Shown here in pieces: positions 1 through 10,471 of a stretch of DNA of 27,936 nucleotides (within the stretch, counting starts at the first letter, position 1; the number at the start of each line of letters is the position of its first letter). Origin of the DNA: Emmonsiellopsis sp. PD_33 (taxonomy: Eukaryota; Ascomycota; Eurotiomycetes; Onygenales; Ajellomycetaceae); contig JANTQF010000417.1 of NCBI GenBank assembly GCA_032988165.1, positions 1 to 27,936 on the forward strand, in the 5' to 3' direction. The notes under the pieces are model-generated. The model saw only the letters and a list, made by a program, of their open reading frames with translations, did not search any database and had not been told where the DNA came from. The translations under genes were made by a program, and so were the position numbers.

Positions 1-26
1 CCTGTGAATGGAATAATTCCATACAC

Positions 27-325
27 CACCTTTATACCACCTGACATGAAGATTATGCAGATCTGGGAAGGCTGTTCACAGAATGTTATTGGTTAAAATG
101 CACACTAAGATATAATCTACATTATAAATCAAAAGACTAAATATATTTAATTTCAGTTTGAAGTTCATGTCATGAACAAAAAGCATCCATCATGTAGCTC
201 TTATAAATCTAAGGGCTAATTACATACAGAAGGTTGTTAGCTGCCAGCCTTTGTTCCCCCCTAACATGCACAAGTGACACATCTTTTTGTCAAGATGATA
301 AGCCCAGTAAAAGTGTTAGCTAGCT
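27..325. repeat. Diverged direct repeat, copy 1
   Basis: This stretch is repeated about 1,064 bp downstream (1091-1386). Shared anchors occur in the same order: CACCTTTAT near 27, a GGTTAAAATGCACA-like block, AAAGACTRAA, CAAGATGA near 290, and AAGTGTTAGCT near 311. The copies differ at many positions, mostly C/T and G/A. No coding frame stands out in either copy. The origin is unknown; a decayed long terminal repeat or old segmental duplication are both possible. Confidence 0.7.
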
Positions 326-699
326 TAGCTAGCTCCAGAAATGACCAAGAAGATCACTTGACTAGTGGCAGATAGAGTGCTGAAATTAGGAGTTATCATT
401 TTAGTGAGATTTTCACTGTGACAAACAGCACTCTTAACAAACCAACTGGACCACAAATATATATACTTTCTTGATAAGGCCTCACCAATGGAACTAAATA
501 AATGAACTTCTATCAAGTCCTCTGAATATCTCATTAACTATATCAATCAGAAACCTTAGCTAACCTCTATTATCCATTACACTACACTGAATTCAGTAGT
601 TAATTTCCCAGCCCAGAGCAAAATTGGATAGAATCCCCATGAAATGACTCCATTGTATATTAGAGGTAAATGCACTCATATTTCTACATGAGGTTCAAT

Positions 700-1040
700 T
701 CCTATTCCCAGAATTTTTCTCTTCCATATTCATTGTCTGTTGTTTTAGTTTATTTTTTCTTTGTTCTTTCTCATGTGATAAACAAAAGCCAATGGGTGTT
801 TTTGGATAGTATGTTTTGTGAACTACTGATACCATCAATTTACCATATTAGCTTATGAACATGAAGTAGCAAGAAGCCTGTTGTTTTCCCTTTTCCTTCT
901 TCCTAATCCCCAGTATTTTCCTCTTCTGTGCTCATCAAGCTGTTATTTTAGTCAATTTTTTTTTTCCTTTTCATTTGCTTTGCAATAAATAAAATGCAGG
1001 ATTGTTTTTAGATAGCATAGTTTATAAGGTATCAAAAATG
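700..1040. repeat. Tandem pair of pyrimidine-rich segments
   Basis: Two neighbouring segments, about 710-816 and 911-1023, are diverged copies of each other. Each starts with CAG-ATTTT-CTCTTC, passes through GTTRTTTTAGT and a long T/C-rich run, then an ATAAA-like segment, and ends in TTTTTRGATAGYATRGTTT. They sit between the two larger direct repeats of this region. No coding potential is evident; nested duplication inside a dead element is the simplest reading. Confidence 0.55.
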
Positions 1041-1090
1041 ACTCATTTTCACACTACTTCTCAGCTTCCCAAGCCCTTGCATAATAATTC

Positions 1091-1386
1091 CACCTTTATG
1101 CAACCCCACATGAACATTATGTGGATACAGCAAGGTTGTTTGTGAGAATATTTTTGGTTAAAATGCACATTGAAAGATGATCAGCACTGTGAACTAATAA
1201 AAGACTGAACATGTCTAATTTTGGGTTGGACTTGCATGCAGTCCATATTGATAGGATGCCATGCATGTCTTGTAAACTAAATTGTATGCAGGAGCTTATT
1301 AATCACCAAATTTCATTCCCAGTTGACATGTGTGAGGGACCCACACTTTCATCAAGATGACAAGCCTGATGAAAGTGTTAGCTGGC
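1091..1386. repeat. Diverged direct repeat, copy 2
   Basis: Second copy of the segment at 27-325, in the same orientation, with the same ordered anchors (CACCTTTAT, GGTTAAAATGCACA, CAAGATGA, AAGTGTTAGCT). It is followed within about 140 bp by the interstitial telomere-like block. No gene is recognisable between 1 and 1.5 kb on either strand; the short open frames here show no family resemblance. Confidence 0.7.
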
Positions 1387-1526
1387 CAATCAAGAAGCCC
1401 ACTCAGCTGATTGCAGTTGGGGTGTTAGGATCAGTAAGGGTCACTAATTGATAATTATTATCAGCTCTTCCATGAAAGCCATGCACTGTATCTCCAATTC
1501 CATCTCAAGTCTCATCTCTAGCTGAG

Positions 1527-1795
1527 TTAGGGTGTTAGGATTAGGGGGTTAGGGTTAGGGAGAGTTAGGGAATGAGGAATGTATAAAATCACTGCCTATT
1601 CAATGGATATTACAGTTTACCTATATTTGAATTATAGTTAGGGCATCCATGTTAGGGAGAGTTGGGCAATGAGCAATGTATAAAATTAATCCCTATTCAA
1701 TGGATAATAGTTTGTATATATTAGCCTTAGGGAGGTTAGAGAATGGAAAATATCCATATAAAGGTTACCCCTATTTAATGGATGCCACAACAGTG
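1527..1795. repeat. Interstitial telomere-like minisatellite
   Basis: The block opens with clustered TTAGGG and near-TTAGGG hexamers (1527, 1541, 1549, 1555, 1565). Three imperfect units follow, starting near 1555, 1652 and 1727. Each has a TTAGGGAGAGTTAGGG-like head and an AATGTATAAA...CCTATTYAATGGAT-like tail. TTAGGG is the same hexamer, in the same orientation, as the terminal array near 27.75 kb. It could be an old telomere insertion at a repaired break, or a subtelomeric satellite seeded from telomere sequence. Confidence 0.75.
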
Positions 1796-2509
1796 TAATT
1801 CTAGTAGCCTTTGCATTCTGGAATAACTAGAGATAAGTTTTTAAAATTGTTATTATTCCATTGCATCTACAGGTGCAAATATAATCCTGTTAAGTATTAT
1901 TTGCAGTGCAATAAAAAGCTTCTCCTTAATTAACCTCTTGCTGCAAGGCCACATCCATTTCTATCTAATTAGAGCTTGGAAATGACATGTGACCACTATG
2001 CAGAGCAGGTGTTGATCCATATGAACTCCTGCAAATATCTACACCAATCAGAGACTGGCTATGTTGTTGCCAAGAATCAGGATCTAATTAGATCTAGTGC
2101 AAGGCCTATGGCTTCTAATTGGCATAGAAGTTGTACAAGTTGTAGAAGTTTGAGGTTGGCTTGATTGGTGTGAAGCTGAATTCTATGCTAATATGCTCCT
2201 ATCTTACTTTAATTTGTTTTCAGAAATGCAGTGCTGTTATCCTACAATTCTACTCTCATAGGATAATAAAGGACTACAAGTTATGTCACCAAGAAATCAC
2301 ATGTCCACATTAATTAGTAAGAGTGTGGCAGTTTGATTGCAAAGTATGAAGTATATGCTTAACTAGCTGATTTGCCATCTCAGCTCCATTAAAGAGAATG
2401 AATGACAACAAGACAAAAACAACACCATAAAATAAGATACACAATGCCCCATATAAATCACTAACCATAATCACAGAAGTAATCTACATGACCACAAATG
2501 ATTGCATGC
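1796..2509. other. No recognisable gene
   Basis: AT-rich, CpG-free sequence. Short plus-strand open frames exist (for example near 1976-2164 and 2488-2763), but they have neither a family motif nor convincing composition. The second overlaps the minus-strand remnant that follows and is probably its shadow. No RNA gene or repeat was identified. Confidence 0.5.
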
Positions 2510-3357
2510 TAGGCTTAAAAGCAGTCTTCATCTCCCAGCCTCTAATATATCTATTTCTCACTGATCTCCCTATAGTGGTAGGTTTCCTCCTGCTCTCTAC
2601 ACACTTCTTCTTCCACATCAATGGCACAGTGTTATTTGTTATGATGTTCTCTGTTGCATCCACCCTTCTTAGCCTTTCATTTTATATGTTCATCTCCATC
2701 CTTTCATCCTCTTGCTTTGCAGTGGCTTTTTATGCTCCCCAATGCACCATTGAGTATCACTAGCTGTCCTTGGATATTTTTAGGCAGAGCAAGGCAGATG
2801 TCTGACTACTTAGTCTTCTTCACAGCAATGATCATCTCATTCAACTTATTGATAAAGGTGTTCATCAATAATGCATTTCTTTCCTTTCATTTCTTCATGA
2901 TATTAAGTTTGATACTTAGCTGATATGTGTCTTCATCCACAGCCTTATTATTTATAGGTTCATCTCCTCCCTCCCATCTTCCTTCTTTCTAGTTGTATTT
3001 TCTGGCCTCCAAATCTTTGCACAATGCCCACAACACCTCTTGTGTAGCCTGTTCCAGAGTGAGGCAGGTATCTGACTCAGTGGCTTCTATCATAGTAAGA
3101 ATGATCTTATTCATGTTATTGAAAAGACCCTTCATCAACAAGGCATTTTTCTCATCTTGTTTACACTTGATATTGAGGTTGGTAGACAAATTTGTGTATG
3201 GAATGATTGAATGGCTGGTGTCTTGATCTATATCTTTACTGTGGGAACTATACTTTCCAGTCATCTTATCTAAGGTTTTTAAAGGAACCCATGCAGGGCT
3301 GTAGGAATTGATATTGGATGTAACTGGCAGAATTTGGGGATATATAATGTTAGTCAA
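2510..3357 (-). pseudogene. Decayed gene with internal ~90-residue duplication, unrecognised
   Basis: One minus-strand frame can be followed from an ATG at 3357 to about 2510 without a frame change. It is open to 2989, then carries scattered stops (TAG at 2989-2991 is the first). Two successive segments are homologous and 270 bp apart. The upstream copy contains NALLMKGLFNNMNKI and SDTCLTLEQATQE; the downstream copy contains NALLMNTFINKLNEM and SDICLAL. The spacing is a multiple of three, so the duplication predates gene death and was part of the protein. The C-terminal part is rich in Lys and Glu (DVEEEVCREQEE). I do not recognise the family. Neighbouring remnants on the same strand are also dead. 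The protein may extend upstream of 3357. Confidence 0.55.
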
Positions 3358-4700
3358 ACTAAAGGATTAAAATGAATGCTGATAACAACTTGAGAAACCA
3401 AACACAACTATATGCACTGAATGCTTAAACACTGATATGAGATGTTTAGATTATTGGTGGGCTGTAACCTTGACCTGGCTGATGGAGATGTTTGTGGGTT
3501 GCAGATGAGAAAAGAGAGAAAGAGAGAGATAAAGATAAAGTCTAGCATTATAGTTACTGGGCAAAGGAGAGTGTTATAAAGATAGGTGTTATAAATAATC
3601 CAGCCCTTTACCCCTCTTGGAATATAAAGACTATCCCTAGATTATAGGCAGTACTAGGGAGTATCTTTTTTTCTTTTATTCATCCCTTCTGAGGTCACAT
3701 TGTCTTTCTGTCATTCTAATTAATATTATTTTCTATTTCTAGCTGCTTAATATCTACCTGGGCTGAGTGGTATTCCTTGTCTGTGTCTTTATCCTCAGAC
3801 AAGAGAATTAAACTAGTCTAGAGATAGCTTGTGTCCCCCTTTAGTCTGCATCTTTCTTGCTGGCTACTGATATTCCAATGATATAAGGTCCTAATTAAGC
3901 TAGATGGCTCTCACACTGTCATTTCAGTAGGGGTTCACTGTGACCTACTCAATCATACCTCATTTTCACTTCTGAACCTAATAATAAAAACTACCCTCAT
4001 TCAAGTAGATGATTATTTTCTGAGCACCACTCTCAAACTCAGTTCACTCTTGTACCTAACCATTCATCTGTTAAACTAGATAGAGAACAGCATATCAGCA
4101 TAAATATCATTCAAATATTTCCTACCTCTATCTCTTCTAAGGAGTACAATGTTAGGTATCCATGGCTCTAGTTGCCCTTCTTTGTCAAGCTCCTTTTGGA
4201 CTTTATAAGTCTCTCTCTGTGGTTTCCTGTGTATAACAAGCTTTATTCAGGGGTTGCAGGTTGTGGAGCTATTCAAGGAAGATTGCTCAAACTGAGATGC
4301 ACTTGGTGTGGATAGTGGAAAAGTAGGCATTCTCAATTAACCTATAATAGTTAGTAATATATATATTCTCACAGATGCCATGAGCTTTTAACCTCATATA
4401 GGTAGATGGTATTACCCCCACACCTGCTCCTATAGTCATTTAACATGGCACATTTCTTTCAGATTGGATTGCATTGGTGGCTTTATGGCTATTTGATTTC
4501 AAAGCCCCTCCCTCCCTCCTCCCCCTAAAAAAAACACAACAAAAACAAACAACAAATTGAATAGCTCTTCATGGAAATTAATTCAAGAGAAAGCCAAAGC
4601 AATAGCAGTAGCTCAAGGATAGTGGCTCCTATAGAGCAGATCTGGGTATAGAGGAGGTGGGATCTGATACAGACTGTGACTATAATGCTGATGTCTAGCT
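3358..4700. other. Stretch without a recognisable gene
   Basis: AT-rich and CpG-free. There is a purine run near 3507-3540 and pyrimidine-rich segments near 3660-3760. A minus-strand open frame near 4525-4713 lies just downstream of the BTB pseudogene. It could be a shifted continuation of that gene's C-terminus, but I could not establish this. No RNA gene or clear repeat was seen. Confidence 0.45.
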
Positions 4701-5249
4701 TTATGCAATCCACTCTTCCAGTTGTTTAACTGCCTCTTTGACCTTTGACTTAGAAGCCTGAAGGTTAAAGACCCATATATCATAAAACACCTTAACTACC
4801 TCCTCACACTAATAATATTTCACCATGGCCTTTATTTTGGCAAGCATTGTCAAGTCAATGAACCAGGGCACTTTTGTTGTTTGATGATGCAAGATATTCA
4901 TCAAGATGAGCATGATGAATAGGTCCTATTTGCTATTGACTTTTTACTTGTATGCACAGCCATTTATGATTTCAGACCTAATCTGTCCCTCTTTGAAGTC
5001 ATTTTTTAGCACAGTTTTGAAGTATTTGGAGGCAACAGTTAGGACACCTGAGTTGACAAGCATCATCACTAGTTGAATTTCATTGAAAATCTTGCTATTA
5101 TTGAATGAAGAGGGTCTCTCCTCATTATCATAAAACTCAAATAATAATGATCCTTCATAATTCTCCAGAACCAGCAGTACATTGCTATTAGAATCTATAT
5201 CATAGTGTGTCCACCTTCTGGGACTAGGATCAGTGGATGGTTCAGCCAT
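4701..5249 (-). pseudogene. BTB/POZ-domain protein, decayed (fungal type)
   Basis: The start ATG is at 5249 (MAEPSTDPSPRRW), followed by HYDIDSNSNVLLVLEN, an N-terminal pattern typical of fungal BTB proteins. The BTB core follows in the same frame: VNSGVLTVASKYFKTVLK (residues ~67-84), then LILMNILHHQTTKVP and DLTMLAKIKAMVKYY, then VVKVFYDIWVFNL. The order and spacing match the common fungal BTB layout, where the domain mediates dimerisation or binding to Cullin-3 or other partners. In-frame stops lie at 4944, 4926, 4809 and 4701, with no frame change. Family members are usually longer (roughly 250-350 residues by my recollection), so the C-terminus is missing or unreadable below 4700. A second fragment of the same kind lies at 6560-6720. 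The family call rests on motif recognition only. Confidence 0.75.
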
Positions 5250-5639
5250 ATCTGCAAAAAAAAGGAGTTAGCAGTGTTCTTTTCAAAAAAAAAAAAACAC
5301 ACTTCTATATTAAATCACCAATGTACCCTGCTAAACCTCCAAATAAATGTATGGATTGATGCAATGGGAAGTAGAAAGATCCCAGTTTAATGAATGAAGT
5401 ACTGAACTTTTTAGGTTGGTAGCTTGAAGGCTGTTGTATGTAAAGAGAGAGGTATTTATACCTTTTAGGGGGGGGGGGCAGGGGGAGCCTGAAATAGCAG
5501 AATTAAAGTGATTGATTATTATGTTATTAATTGTCCCACTTACCACACTTTGTAGCCTACCAAGTCAGCCCCCTTTAATCTAATAATGCAAAGGAGAACT
5601 CATTATATGAATGCCACAGACTGTATTGCAATCTGATTC
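5250..5639. other. Upstream region with homopolymer runs
   Basis: Region upstream of the BTB pseudogene start. It holds an A-run at 5286-5297 and an 11-base G-run at 5468-5478 followed by GGGGG at 5481-5485. On the minus strand a T-rich run ending in TTTTTTTGCAG lies just before the BTB ATG, which resembles a 3' splice site. No gene is recognised here. Confidence 0.45.
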
Positions 5640-6560
5640 CAAGTATAGTGCCTACATGAGTTATGGTTAGGGGGTAGCTCACATACACAGTTGTACATGA
5701 ATAGCTGCCAGTGGAAATGTTAATATCAACAGGCACTTGTCATGCATGAAGGAGTTTGTCTGTCTGTTGGCATAAACTGATATCTAACTTGTTGGCAGCA
5801 AGCTTGTATTCATCAAATATATCCCTCTCCATGAAATGGCAGTCCCTGAGGCTTCTCACCCATGGGTAATTAATTATCCTAATGATGATCAACCTATCCA
5901 CAGTCATCTCTCAAATCATGGTGATTGATTTGGGGTGCCAACCTAAATTCAAGGATAATAACTCCCAGATATGGTGTAGGCCCTAGATCTTCTTTACCAG
6001 TTTTTTATTGCATTGAAAAAATTGCATCATATCAATCCACAGCACAATAGAAAGCCTCTGAACCAACAAAAGGTATTTTAAAGAGACACCTTGAGCACAG
6101 ATTGTCTGAATTATATATCCCAGTTTCTTCATCAGTGCCTAGACTGTGGATGTGTGATTGAATGTATAGGCATGGAAAAGCATCATGCAACACTCCTTGA
6201 TATCATCAAGTTTCCCTCTCATTTCTGCAGGATCACCAGCTTCAAAACCATCTGGACAGTATTTCTAGATTGAAAATTGATTTTGTCCTGGCCATGATGG
6301 TGTTTCAGAGATTAGTAATCATTATGCTATCCAAAAACACATCAGGCAAGTATGTATGAATACCATGAAGCCACACTTCTGTGCTTGTGATGCTACCTTT
6401 TCATAAGGTGATTTTATTCTGAGTTCTCTCTTCATGGTCAAAATTGGGAGGAAATATTGCATCAATATAGCTGGTATGCTTCATCAGCTGGGCCTTTTCA
6501 ATGTGAATTTGATCAATGTTGATGTAGTCCCCACATTGGGCTGCCTAGTCTCAGGATTGA
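5640..6560 (-). pseudogene. Long decayed reading frame, unrecognised
   Basis: On the minus strand a coherent protein frame runs from about 6290 to 5640 with only four stops in about 215 codons. It includes EAGDPAEMRGKLDDIKECC, GYIIQTICAQGVSLKYLLL, VQRLSIVLWIDMMQFF, HIWELLSLNLGWHPKS and ERDIFDEYKLAANKLDIS. Upstream (6290-6560) a different minus frame is more protein-like, with QIHIEKAQLMKHTSYIDAIF and HGIHTYLPDVFLDSIMI. So a frame change or an intron lies near 6290. The composition is that of a soluble, helix-rich protein, and no transmembrane run is evident. I do not recognise the family. A segment of it (IIQTI...VQRLSI) recurs near 10,340-10,425, so this protein existed in more than one copy. 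Confidence 0.5.
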
Positions 6561-6720
6561 CTTTATACTCATAATAGTTAGATCTCTATGGGTGGTAGGT
6601 CACCCTGATTTTGGTGAGCATTTTCAAGTCTATGGACTGGGGCACATTACATGTGTGTGCAGTGATGCAGGATGTTCATTGAGATAAGCATGACAGATAG
6701 ATCTCATTGCCCAGTTAGAG
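6560..6720 (-). pseudogene. Second BTB/POZ fragment
   Basis: This segment aligns at the DNA level with 4806-4925 of the BTB pseudogene: both contain a GATTTTGG/TATTTTGG...AGCATTKTCAAGTC-ATG block, GGGCAC, GATGCARGATRTTCAT and GATAAGCATGA/GATGAGCATGA. On the minus strand it reads LISMNILHH-like and SIDLKMLTKI, matching LILMNILHH and DLTMLAKI of the first copy. The two halves lie in different frames, so at least one indel is present. The N-terminal half of the domain is not recognisable upstream. It adjoins the unrecognised remnant at 5640-6560 and could have been part of that gene or a separate truncated copy. Confidence 0.55.
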
Positions 6721-7500
6721 TTGCTGCTTGCTTATTTCTCTTCTCATCAAGTCTGCTGGCTCAGATTCTATCTATCACTGTGTCTGTTCTATTTAGCTTA
6801 CCTCACACAAGTTGGTCTTTGGTCAGGTTCAGACCCAGAGTAACCACAGCTCAGTAATGATTGAGTAAACTCAAATTAGTCTCTCATGTGTGTGCTTTAT
6901 CTAGGTATACAAGACATTTCTTGATCTGCATGGCATACAGAGAGAATGAGGGAAAAGGTTCTGAGTACACTGCTGTAAGTTTTGAAGGTTGATCCTAGTA
7001 ACTTTCTGAAAGATTTTTAGTAGAGTCAGAGTGTGTCTGATCTAAACATCATATTCTGCCTGGGAGTTATCCCTGAGAAATAATTTATCAAAAGTAGTCT
7101 TTAGTTGGGCATCTGATAATCCCTCATAGTAATAACTCAGGCATGTCAAGACAATTATTACATTAGGGTGACTGAATTCTACTTGTAGTGCAGGACTGTC
7201 CTTAGCTCAATAGGGCACAGCCAACATTATCCTTGAGAGATCTAGCCTGAAATTTACTCACCATCATTTTTGTGATAAGGCAAACATAAGAACACCACCC
7301 CCAAGTAGTCCCCATAAAACAAGAAGGTCTCATCTTGTTGAGGTTGTCAACTACCTGATAATAGCTAGGGCTATTTAGTTTGCTTTGCTTATTATCCCCA
7401 ATGTAAAATAGTATTACTTTCTGGACTTTCTGGTGCATATAATTTCTCCAATCATTACCCATGAATCAATGATGAGATTAAGGGCTGAGGCTGATCTATA
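6721..7500 (-). other. Ambiguous region with one minus-strand open frame
   Basis: The only open stretch of note is on the minus strand at 7202-7462 (87 codons: MGNDWRNYMHQKVQKVILFY at its start). An in-frame stop lies five codons-worth or less upstream of its ATG. It might be an exon-sized remnant of the gene at 7500-8643, since both are on the same strand and in series, but I find no family motif and no convincing join. The rest is CpG-free AT-rich sequence. Confidence 0.35.
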
Positions 7501-8643
7501 ACATGTTGTGCAGATGGTTATTAGCAATAGAGACTCAAGTTAAACACCCTAACAGTAGATTATACCACTCTCTGCCTAAAGACAGTCAGTGCATGTGCAC
7601 TTCTCCCTCATACCTCCTATCCTTTGTTATGGCCACAACACATGATCTTGAAATCCTATTTCCAGACATGTCTTCTGACCAGTATATTATCCTTTGGCCT
7701 CTACTTTGATAAATTATTGCATCATGCTTTGCAGGTCCTCCAGATAAGTTATCAATGTAATAGTAGATGGGTATATAATTATCTACCTAATCATAGATGA
7801 TTAGAGCTCTGAGATGGCACATGACCATGGCAGATGTGTGGGACACTGGGCACCTACTAGGTCTTTTCCCAGTTTTGTGTATTTAAGCCCCTTTCAATGC
7901 CTTCTTTATGATGCCATATATAAAACCAGGCATCTAGGGTAATGCACAGAGTTTGAACAGGTCAGGAGTGGAAACACTGGGACAAACAATATGCTATGCA
8001 GACATTGTTTGAAGAAGATACCTAGTAGTTAGTAATGATAGTACATATCTGGGGTTTCTAGCATCTTGCAAGCTACCTTGCTCTCCATACAAGCTGTACA
8101 TTCTTATTGAGTCTCCTCTGATACATCCATGTAACCTCCAATGGCAATGAGGGCCCATATATCCCTTAGGTAATGAATAGTACTCATTCAGGCAGACAGT
8201 ATTAATGGGGGCTATGATGTTTTCCTCAGTAAAAACTCTGCTCCCATCCAAGTATGATTAGATTGTAGTAACCTTTCTCTTTTCTTGATTGATATTCAGT
8301 GCACCCAGGGTAGAATGGTCTCAAAAGTTGCCATAAATGATGAAGCTTGATATTATATTATGATAAGTGGATATTTGCCATTGATTCAAGCAGCCATTCA
8401 TCCAAAGTACTATCTAGGGGCCTTGCCTTACTTCTTCCAACAGTTTGCCCAATGATCAAGTAAAAGTCTCTTGAAGCTGTCAAATAAGGACCCAGCATGC
8501 CTTGCTATTACCAGAGTGAGTTCTTTGGCAAAAGCCCAGAATATACAGTGGTTATGAAACTGAAGCAGCACAGCTGCCCATGAACCATTCTTGATGGGCT
8601 GGTCTTGATTGCAAGCACTACAAATAAATATATGTAGATTCAT
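7500..8643 (-). pseudogene. Decayed gene, unrecognised
   Basis: The minus strand is open from 8643 to 8428 (MNLHIFICSACNQDQPIKNG, FKRLLLDHWANCWKK). The same frame can be read on, with stops, through HYLRDIWALIAIGGYMDVSE, CTACMESKVACKMLETPDMY, TKLGKDLVGAQCPTHLPW and YTGQKTCLEIGFQDHVLW to about 7500. A second minus frame is also open at 8251-7994, so which frame is original in the middle is not certain. There are several Cys and Trp residues but no regular zinc-binding spacing. No family is recognised; a transposon protein cannot be excluded. Stops are spread evenly, as in the other remnants. Confidence 0.4.
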
Positions 8644-9690
8644 TCTAGTTCAAGATAGAATCAGCAAGATTGCCATCTCTTCTGGGAAATCCCCACCCAC
8701 AGCTCCTACACTCAGGTTTTATGTGATAGGCCCCTAGAGCAGCAAATCAATCTTATCTGTGATGATATCTAAAGAATTTATAGTGGATTAGCAATTAATT
8801 ATAGATTTTTAGCTAATATTGGTAAGTATTTTCATCATCATCTGAATCCTATTACCTCTATGATAATTGTAGGCCTTTTGATTATTGGATCAATTTGATA
8901 GTTTGTAACAAAATGGGATAGGCAGGCTGTGCCAATACACTAGTCTAACTATACCTTGACTTGACAAGAAAGAACACTGTTCAAATGGACAAGGAATTAA
9001 TCATTCAAGATGCATCATAGGCAAGTCTCATGGCATTTGATGATAGATATGATGTCATTGGATTCTTTTATCATGTTGGTATCCTTTGTATGTTGTCCAC
9101 AGCTCAATGCCATGTTGATTTAGGATTGATAGCATTTAATATGTTGTTGGATGTTTTTATCAGATTTCCAAAGATAATTCTTATTTGATAATAAGTATAG
9201 TCCAACAACATGTTAATACCACCTCAAGAGTCAACCTAATATAACTTCATGCTATGTTTTTATTCCCCTGCACCTACTTGAGCTTTTGTGATTGTGATCC
9301 CATCCAATTTCCAGCAATGCCTCATGCTGCTATATGCCATAATTAGAGGGACAATTAGATATGCTTGATTTCAAGTGAGGGAATATATAGAGTGGTAGAG
9401 CCCCCAGTCTAATATCTTGAGGTATACACTTAATAAAGTGATGGCTTTAGAAAGTAATACTCACTCAACTAATAGTTAATGCAGATGTATGTGGTGTAAC
9501 ATGATCCTCCTATTTTTGTGCTTCAGGCTTTCCACTGCCCAATGTGTATTCCCCTGGTATATTCATGATATTGAACTATATAATCTTGTGCTTTCTATTT
9601 GAGTCCCTGAGGCTCAGAATCTCCTTTTCAGTGCATCTAGTAACCCATAAGACTAATGCCAACTGGGCTTACTTCTTGATGTAATGACAT
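8644..9690. other. Stretch without a recognisable gene
   Basis: AT-rich, CpG-free. All six frames are broken often, and I see no conserved motif, repeat array or RNA gene. It may still be part of a long decayed minus-strand gene joining the remnants on either side, but the sequence alone does not show this. Confidence 0.4.
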
Positions 9691-10430
9691 TATTGATTGG
9701 ATGATCTTTGAAGTGGTAGAGACTTCTCCTGCAGTTGTCAATGAGGCCAGTAAAGAGTTCATAAGCTAAGGAGATCCTCTTATATCTATCAGACCTCAGA
9801 ACCTCTAGTCATCATTTTGAGCCATTAAAGAGTGCCTCTATATTTTTTGGCAATCTCATATGCATGGTATTGAATCATGGTAAGTTTCTCAATAACTTTG
9901 GGGTGAATCTGGGCTGCAAGGCATAGTTAGGTAGGGTTCATGGGCAACCCTATCTGTTATATCAGTATGGCCCTGCAGGTGGAACTAGTTAGCATGTTTA
10001 CTGCATATATATGTATCAGGGGTGGGGGTTGTCACAGACCTCCATGATATAGTTCTGGATTGGTAAAATATCAACCATATCCTTTATCATGGTATAATAG
10101 TGTAATAGTATAATACTGTAGAGCTTGACTGGGTAATTTTGAAAACCTCTTGATTTACTGTTATATCAAAGTTGCCCTGCTAGAGTATATATATAAATCA
10201 CTTCCCCTAGTAAATGAGTTGTAAATGCTGGCCTGTAGGAGCATTCTTTTCTTCTTGATGTGTCTAGGGACTGATAGCTCATCAAGAGGACATGGGATTC
10301 AGCTGTTGCTGTACACATATACTGAATATACTACCTAAGAGTGCTTTCCAGCCAAATTGAAAGTCTCTGAACTGATGGAAGGTGTTTCACAGGGGCCACC
10401 TTGGATAAAGATTGTCTGAATTATTGAGTT
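9690..10430 (-). pseudogene. Decayed reading frame related to the 5.6-6.6 kb remnant
   Basis: On the minus strand a frame beginning near 10,430 reads SLSKVAPVKHLPSVQRLSIW, then, with stops, SYQSLDTSRRKECSYRPAF and YYTMIKDMVDILPIQNYIM. Farther on come HPKVIEKLTMIQYHAYEIAK and, in another frame, YKRISLAYELFTGLIDNC. The first part matches the 5640-6560 remnant (LKYLLLVQRLSIVLW), and the DNA also aligns: 10,340-10,425 with 6,038-6,120, including GATTGTCTGAATTAT. Downstream of that segment I could not align the two. The family is unknown, and the long, possibly multi-frame layout would suit a decayed mobile element or a repeated subtelomeric gene. Confidence 0.4.
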
Positions 10431-10436
10431 GGTTGT

Positions 10437-10471
10437 GGAGAAGAAGAGGAGGAGGAGGAGGAAGATGAAGA
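10437..10471. repeat. GGA/GAA purine tract
   Basis: A purine-only run interrupted by a single T: GAGAAGAAGAGGAGGAGGAG and its continuation. On the minus strand it is a TCC/TTC run directly upstream of the VQRLSI-containing remnant. Depending on frame it would encode Ser, Pro/Leu or Phe/Leu runs. It is either a low-complexity linker of that dead gene or a promoter-type polypyrimidine tract. Confidence 0.6.

Noticed and set aside
2488..2923. Overlapping plus-strand hydrophobic open frames
   Set aside because: They are antisense to the charged, duplicated minus-strand gene remnant, and their hydrophobic look is what antisense of Lys/Glu-rich coding sequence gives.
5700..10430. Long retrotransposon with reverse transcriptase
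   Set aside because: I looked for a YxDD-type motif and other polymerase signatures on the minus strand and did not find one, nor clear terminal repeats bounding the interval.
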